NCBI GenBank assembly: GCA_030653385.1
Contig: JAURZM010000058.1
Location: 1 to 45,897, forward strand
DNA: 45,897 bases
Source: Rubrivivax sp.
Lineage (GTDB): Bacteria > Pseudomonadota > Gammaproteobacteria > Burkholderiales > Burkholderiaceae_C
Direction of reading: 5' to 3'
In this document: positions 42,700 through 45,897 of the stretch, one piece after another
Layout: every line of letters starts with the position of its first letter
Numbering within the stretch: the stretch's first letter is position 1
Made by a program: the position numbers and the translations under genes
The notes under the pieces: generated by a model
What the model was told of the DNA's origin: nothing
Database searches by the model: none
What the model saw: only the letters and a program-made list of their open reading frames with translations

Positions 42700-43725
42700 T
42701 CATTCGACAGCCGCAGTCTCTTTCTCTGTGTGCCTGTCGGGCTCGGTGGTGCGGAGGATTTCGTTCAGAACGGAAGTGGCGTAGGCCCCGGCGGACAAAG
42801 AGAACGTGAGCACCAGTTGATTGGCTTGCGGCCATTCCCATGACATGTCCGCCGGCCTGGCCACCAGGGCGCGGCGATCCTGATCCAGACCGGCGTGTTC
42901 CATGCCGTCGCACAAGGTGGCGTGACGTTCAGCCACTGCGTTTTCCACGGCCTGCGCTTGATCGGAGGCCGTCACGCGGCCCCGTCCCCAGAGCGGTCCG
43001 GTGGGCCGGCCCGCCTCGTCCATCACCTCACCGGGCAGGGTCTTGCCCCAGAGTCCCTGCTGAATTCGCTGCGCCAGCACTTCATTGAAGACGAAGGAGC
43101 GCACCGCCGACAGGTAGATGCCCTTCTTCTTCGGGTTGCGCACGCGGATTTCGCGCGCCAGCATGGCCCGGCCCTGCTCGACGTTGCCGCCCTCAAAGCC
43201 GAAACGCTGAGCGCCGAAGTAGTTGGGCACGCCCTGTGACGCAACGGCCTTGAGATTGGCCTCAATGGCGTCGCGGTCGCCGGTCACGTCACGCAGCACG
43301 ATGCGGAATCGGTTGCCCTGCAGATCACCGGGGCGCAGCTTCTTCACGTGGCGGCTCTGACACAGTACCTTGAATTCCGGGTGCTGAAGCTGGGTCAGGT
43401 CGGTCGTCTCGCCTTTCATCTTGCCGTTTGGCAGATAGATGCTGAACCACTGACGGGTGATGGCGTAGCGGTCCTTGAGGCCGGCATAGCCCACGTCCCT
43501 TTCCTGCACGCTGGCGGCTTCGGCCAGCTGCTGGGCGACGAAGGCGGTGTTGGCACCGTTCTTTTCGATGTCCAGCCAGATGTGTTCGCCCCCACCGGAG
43601 GGCAGCTGCAGCGGGAGTTCGGTCACCATGAAATCCTCGTTGAGGAGTTTCAGCGTGGCGCTGGCGCCGCTGGCCGGGTAAGCGGTGGGCCACTGCGGCA
43701 ATGTCTTGTAGGGAGCGTCGGTCAT
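42700..43725 (-). CDS. truD: tRNA pseudouridine synthase D
   Basis: The start at 43725 (MTDAPYKTLPQWPTAYPASG) gives 341 residues, close to the family's usual 350. The hallmark VGYAGLKDRYAITRQWFS contains the catalytic Asp. NEDFMVTELPLQLPSGGGEH, KLRPGDLQGNRFRIVLRDV, VPNYFGAQRFGFEGGNVEQG and GAYATSVLNEILR complete the pattern. TruD converts U13 of tRNA-Glu to pseudouridine. In many proteobacteria it neighbours surE or ispF; here it lies between the IS element and an amidohydrolase, which suggests rearrangement. The interval 42534-42699 shows nothing I can support. Confidence 0.95.
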   Translation of the reverse strand: MTDAPYKTLPQWPTAYPASGASATLKLLNEDFMVTELPLQLPSGGGEHIWLDIEKNGANTAFVAQQLAEAASVQERDVGYAGLKDRYAITRQWFSIYLPNGKMKGETTDLTQLQHPEFKVLCQSRHVKKLRPGDLQGNRFRIVLRDVTGDRDAIEANLKAVASQGVPNYFGAQRFGFEGGNVEQGRAMLAREIRVRNPKKKGIYLSAVRSFVFNEVLAQRIQQGLWGKTLPGEVMDEAGRPTGPLWGRGRVTASDQAQAVENAVAERHATLCDGMEHAGLDQDRRALVARPADMSWEWPQANQLVLTFSLSAGAYATSVLNEILRTTEPDRHTEKETAAVE

Positions 43726-43766
43726 GAGCGGTCTGACGGCACAAATTGTAGGTGCCGCCCACGCTC

Positions 43767-45368
43767 CTAGTCTGCAGCCTGCGCCCAGACGATTGGGCTG
43801 CGCAGCGCACCCCACAGGAGCTGAAGGTTGGTGCGAAGACCGCCCGCCTGTTCTTCTGCAAAGACCAGCAACCCGTCCAAAGCGGCGCGATCCAGGTACT
43901 GGCCGTTGAAGAACAGGCCCGCAATCTTTCCGGTGCTGCGGATATCGGTGAGCGGATTGGCATCCAGCAGGACCATGTCGGCAACCTTGCCCGACTCGAT
44001 GGAGCCGAATGCTTGAGCCTTGCCGCTGAACCGCGCGGCGTCGATGGTCGCACTTCGCAATGCGTCCGCCGGGGTCAGACCGGCGCGCACAAGCTCGGCA
44101 AGTTCGTCGTGAATGGCAAACCCGGGGAAAACGTAAGTGTCGCCAGAGTCGGTTCCAGCCACTATCCGAACCCCTGCACGGTGGGCCTGACGCACGTTGT
44201 CCATCGCCAGGCGATACAACTCCGCGTGCACGTCGCGACCCGGTGCCTGCCTGGCATCCGCCACCGCGCGATCGGCATCCGCTTGCCAAAGGCCTGCCCA
44301 AAAGATGAACGGGATGTAGCGCCGGCGCGGGTCTTCGCGGAACTCTCGGTTGCCGGCGAGCGCGCTCATGCGCAGCACCTGCAGGGTCGGTGTCCACCAG
44401 GTGTCGGATGCGGCCATGGCAGCCATGAGTTCGGCACAGCGCACGGGGTCATGCTCGTCGATGAACCGAGCGCGCATGTTGATGGTGTAAGCGGCCACGG
44501 GGTCCGGCAACGCACGGAAACCAGCGGCACCCCGATAACAATCGAACAGGAAGATTCGCGGATGTTCGACGCTGTGTTGCCCTGCGGCGAGCACCTGTTC
44601 GAGCGGAACACGCACCGGAACATGGCCCGCAAACAAGAGCCCTTGCTTCGAAGCTTGCGCGGCGAGTGCGTCGTAGGCCGCCGCGGAGACATTGGTGTAG
44701 GTCTTCAGGAAATCGACGCCAGCGGCGGCTTGATGCGCGACAAGCGCTTGGGCTTCGTCCGCGTTTCGCGCCTTGAAGAAGGCAGGTGCAGCAGCGGGCA
44801 CCCCTTGTTCACCGTTGATGGCGTAACTGCTGCGCATGATGTACCGCGGCGCGAGGTGACTGTGATCGCGCAGCCCCGCTCGCCAGCGTTCAATGTCTTC
44901 GCCACACGCGACAAAACTGTCGGCAAGGGCCGGGCATGCCCACATTTCGCGCACGCCGGTGATGCCGTTGGCGATGGACAGGGGATGGGTGTACTGCGGT
45001 GAAATTTTCAGCGAATGAACGTGCATGTCCCACAGGCCCGGGATCAGGAACTTCCCGGTGCCGTCCACCACGACGAGGCCGCCTTGCCCGTTTCCGGGGA
45101 GACTCGCGCCGATCGAATCAATGCGACCGTTGCGGACAACGACATCACGAGCAGGAACTGTCTGGCCATTCACCACGTCGACGATCGCGACGTTCCTGAC
45201 GAGGAATTCGCCGGTGATGCCGGGGCGCGGCATCTCGGGCAAGGGCCAGTTCAGCAATGCCACCAGCACGAGGGCCAGCGCGAGGGTCAGGCCGGTGACG
45301 ATTGCAAGCAGTTTCCTGCTCAAGCCCGGCGATGCGAAGAACCCACGGCGTTGGTGACCCGTTTTCAT
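43767..45368 (-). CDS. Membrane-anchored amidohydrolase (imidazolonepropionase-like)
   Basis: The start MKTGHQRRGFFASPG gives 533 residues. One N-terminal helix (LLAIVTGLTLALALVLVALL, about residues 20-40) anchors an extracytoplasmic enzyme. The metal site is clear: FLIPGLWDMHVHSLKI (HxH), FLKTYTNVSAAAYDAL with the bridging Lys, LFAGHVPVRVPLEQ and HSVEHPRIF (two His), and RIVAGTDSGDTYVFPG (Asp). Substrates of this group include dipeptides, lactams and cyclic amides; the sequence does not decide. It lies 41 bases upstream of truD on the same strand. Confidence 0.87.
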   Translation of the reverse strand: MKTGHQRRGFFASPGLSRKLLAIVTGLTLALALVLVALLNWPLPEMPRPGITGEFLVRNVAIVDVVNGQTVPARDVVVRNGRIDSIGASLPGNGQGGLVVVDGTGKFLIPGLWDMHVHSLKISPQYTHPLSIANGITGVREMWACPALADSFVACGEDIERWRAGLRDHSHLAPRYIMRSSYAINGEQGVPAAAPAFFKARNADEAQALVAHQAAAGVDFLKTYTNVSAAAYDALAAQASKQGLLFAGHVPVRVPLEQVLAAGQHSVEHPRIFLFDCYRGAAGFRALPDPVAAYTINMRARFIDEHDPVRCAELMAAMAASDTWWTPTLQVLRMSALAGNREFREDPRRRYIPFIFWAGLWQADADRAVADARQAPGRDVHAELYRLAMDNVRQAHRAGVRIVAGTDSGDTYVFPGFAIHDELAELVRAGLTPADALRSATIDAARFSGKAQAFGSIESGKVADMVLLDANPLTDIRSTGKIAGLFFNGQYLDRAALDGLLVFAEEQAGGLRTNLQLLWGALRSPIVWAQAAD

Positions 45369-45587
45369 CGGTGCAAAGTCAGGCCAGTGGGGTTTGTGTG
45401 GGGACTGACAACAGCCAAGGGGAAAGTGGAGGGTGGGTCGAGCCAACTCACGTAGGCAGACATGAGGCATCGCATGCTGAGACCAGGATGTGAAGTTCAA
45501 GTGAAGGAGAGCAATCGCAACGCATCGTGGTCGTCAGGCCCAAAGAAATCGTGCGGCGATTCTGGCGAGCGCTGGGTTGAGTCGCCA

Positions 45588-45897
45588 TCAGACGGCCCCC
45601 ACTGCCTCCTGATGGCCGGCTGCGGTCATCGAATGCACCAGCAAGAACGCCGGAATCTCGATCTCATCCATGCCATTGCTGGCCAACGCATCCACCTTCG
45701 CCGCCGCATGCGTGCGGTTGGTGCGCCACACGCTGGGTGTGTTCAGCCCTTCGTAAGTGTGCTGCGGCTGCTGCACCTGCGACACCTGGCCGCCGTTGCC
45801 GGTGTGCATGGTGGTCGGTGTCGGGCTGGCCGCGCCGGGCTGCGCCACCTGGTTCAGCACCGGGATGTTGTCGGTGCCGGTGCGCAGGTTCTGCATC
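45588..45897 (-). pseudogene. ftsZ: C-terminal part of FtsZ with altered tail, cut by window edge
   Basis: The frame enters from the right edge and reads MQNLRTGTDNIPVLNQVAQP (linker), then TPSVWRTNRTHAAAKVDALA and NGMDEIEIPAFL, the conserved C-terminal peptide of betaproteobacterial FtsZ. The expected last residues after IPAFL are RKQAD; here the sequence changes to LVHSMTAAGHQEAVGAV before the stop. The altered tail would weaken FtsA/ZipA binding, so this is probably a second or broken copy rather than the main cell-division gene, but the upstream part is not visible. The 219 bases between it and the amidohydrolase hold nothing I can support. Confidence 0.7.

Noticed and set aside
42530..42913. 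A 127-codon minus-strand frame across the right end of the IS
   Set aside because: Part of it overlaps the truD 3' end, and the remainder has no family pattern; it may be an eroded repeat but I cannot support it.
1..45897. CRISPR arrays, tRNA or rRNA genes
   Set aside because: No regularly spaced repeats, cloverleaf sequences or rRNA motifs were seen.

Overview
The window is GC-rich DNA with dense coding on both strands. The gene content suggests a betaproteobacterium of the order Burkholderiales, close to Comamonadaceae or Rubrivivax-like genera. That is an inference from Bug-type solute receptors, an NhaR-type regulator, class III cyclase-TPR proteins and an FtsZ tail at the right edge. 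No rRNA, tRNA or CRISPR array was seen.

Layout. 0.1-13.1 kb is mixed housekeeping and stress content: a small membrane protein, a UbiE-like methyltransferase, a large lipoprotein, a DUF2459 protein, a zinc alcohol dehydrogenase behind an FNR-like box, an alpha/beta hydrolase, two universal stress proteins, NhaR, an HD-GYP protein, a redoxin, a cytochrome P460 and an HxlR regulator. 13.3-21.6 kb (+) is an acid-sugar catabolic operon with mostly overlapping or closely spaced genes: SMP-30 lactonase, GntR regulator, isopropylmalate-dehydrogenase-like enzyme, Gfo/Idh/MocA oxidoreductase, TRAP transporter dctPQM, an LsrG-like ABM protein and the 3-oxo-tetronate kinase OtnK. 21.7-22.8 kb holds a DUF1428 protein and an exported Ala-rich protein.

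23.2-35.2 kb (-) is a second catabolic operon. Read from its promoter end it encodes TRAP dctP, dctQ and dctM, hydroxypyruvate isomerase, aldo/keto reductase, amidohydrolase-type lactonase, a second isopropylmalate-dehydrogenase-like enzyme, tartronate semialdehyde reductase, glycerate 2-kinase and pyruvate kinase, ending in a broken enolase. Together these make a route from a hydroxyacid such as tartrate, through hydroxypyruvate, tartronate semialdehyde, D-glycerate, 2-phosphoglycerate and PEP, to pyruvate. It resembles the known ttu tartrate logic. A divergent LysR gene sits at its head.

36.3-38.4 kb is the worn remainder of a third, related locus: a Bug receptor, a second ABM gene that lost its start codon, and an otnK stub of about 15 codons. 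It carries nearly the same palindromic operator as the 13.3 kb operon. 38.9-45.9 kb has an adenylate cyclase-TPR protein, an IS1182-family element, truD, a membrane-anchored amidohydrolase and the C-terminal part of ftsZ running off the window.

The most unusual property is the number of short, internally deleted or frameshifted gene remnants between intact genes: SGNH hydrolase, enolase, hydroxypyruvate isomerase, dctM, a Bug receptor, uvrA, otnK and ftsZ. The most testable biological idea is that the ABM protein coupled to OtnK is a phosphosugar isomerase, parallel to LsrG with LsrK, rather than a monooxygenase.
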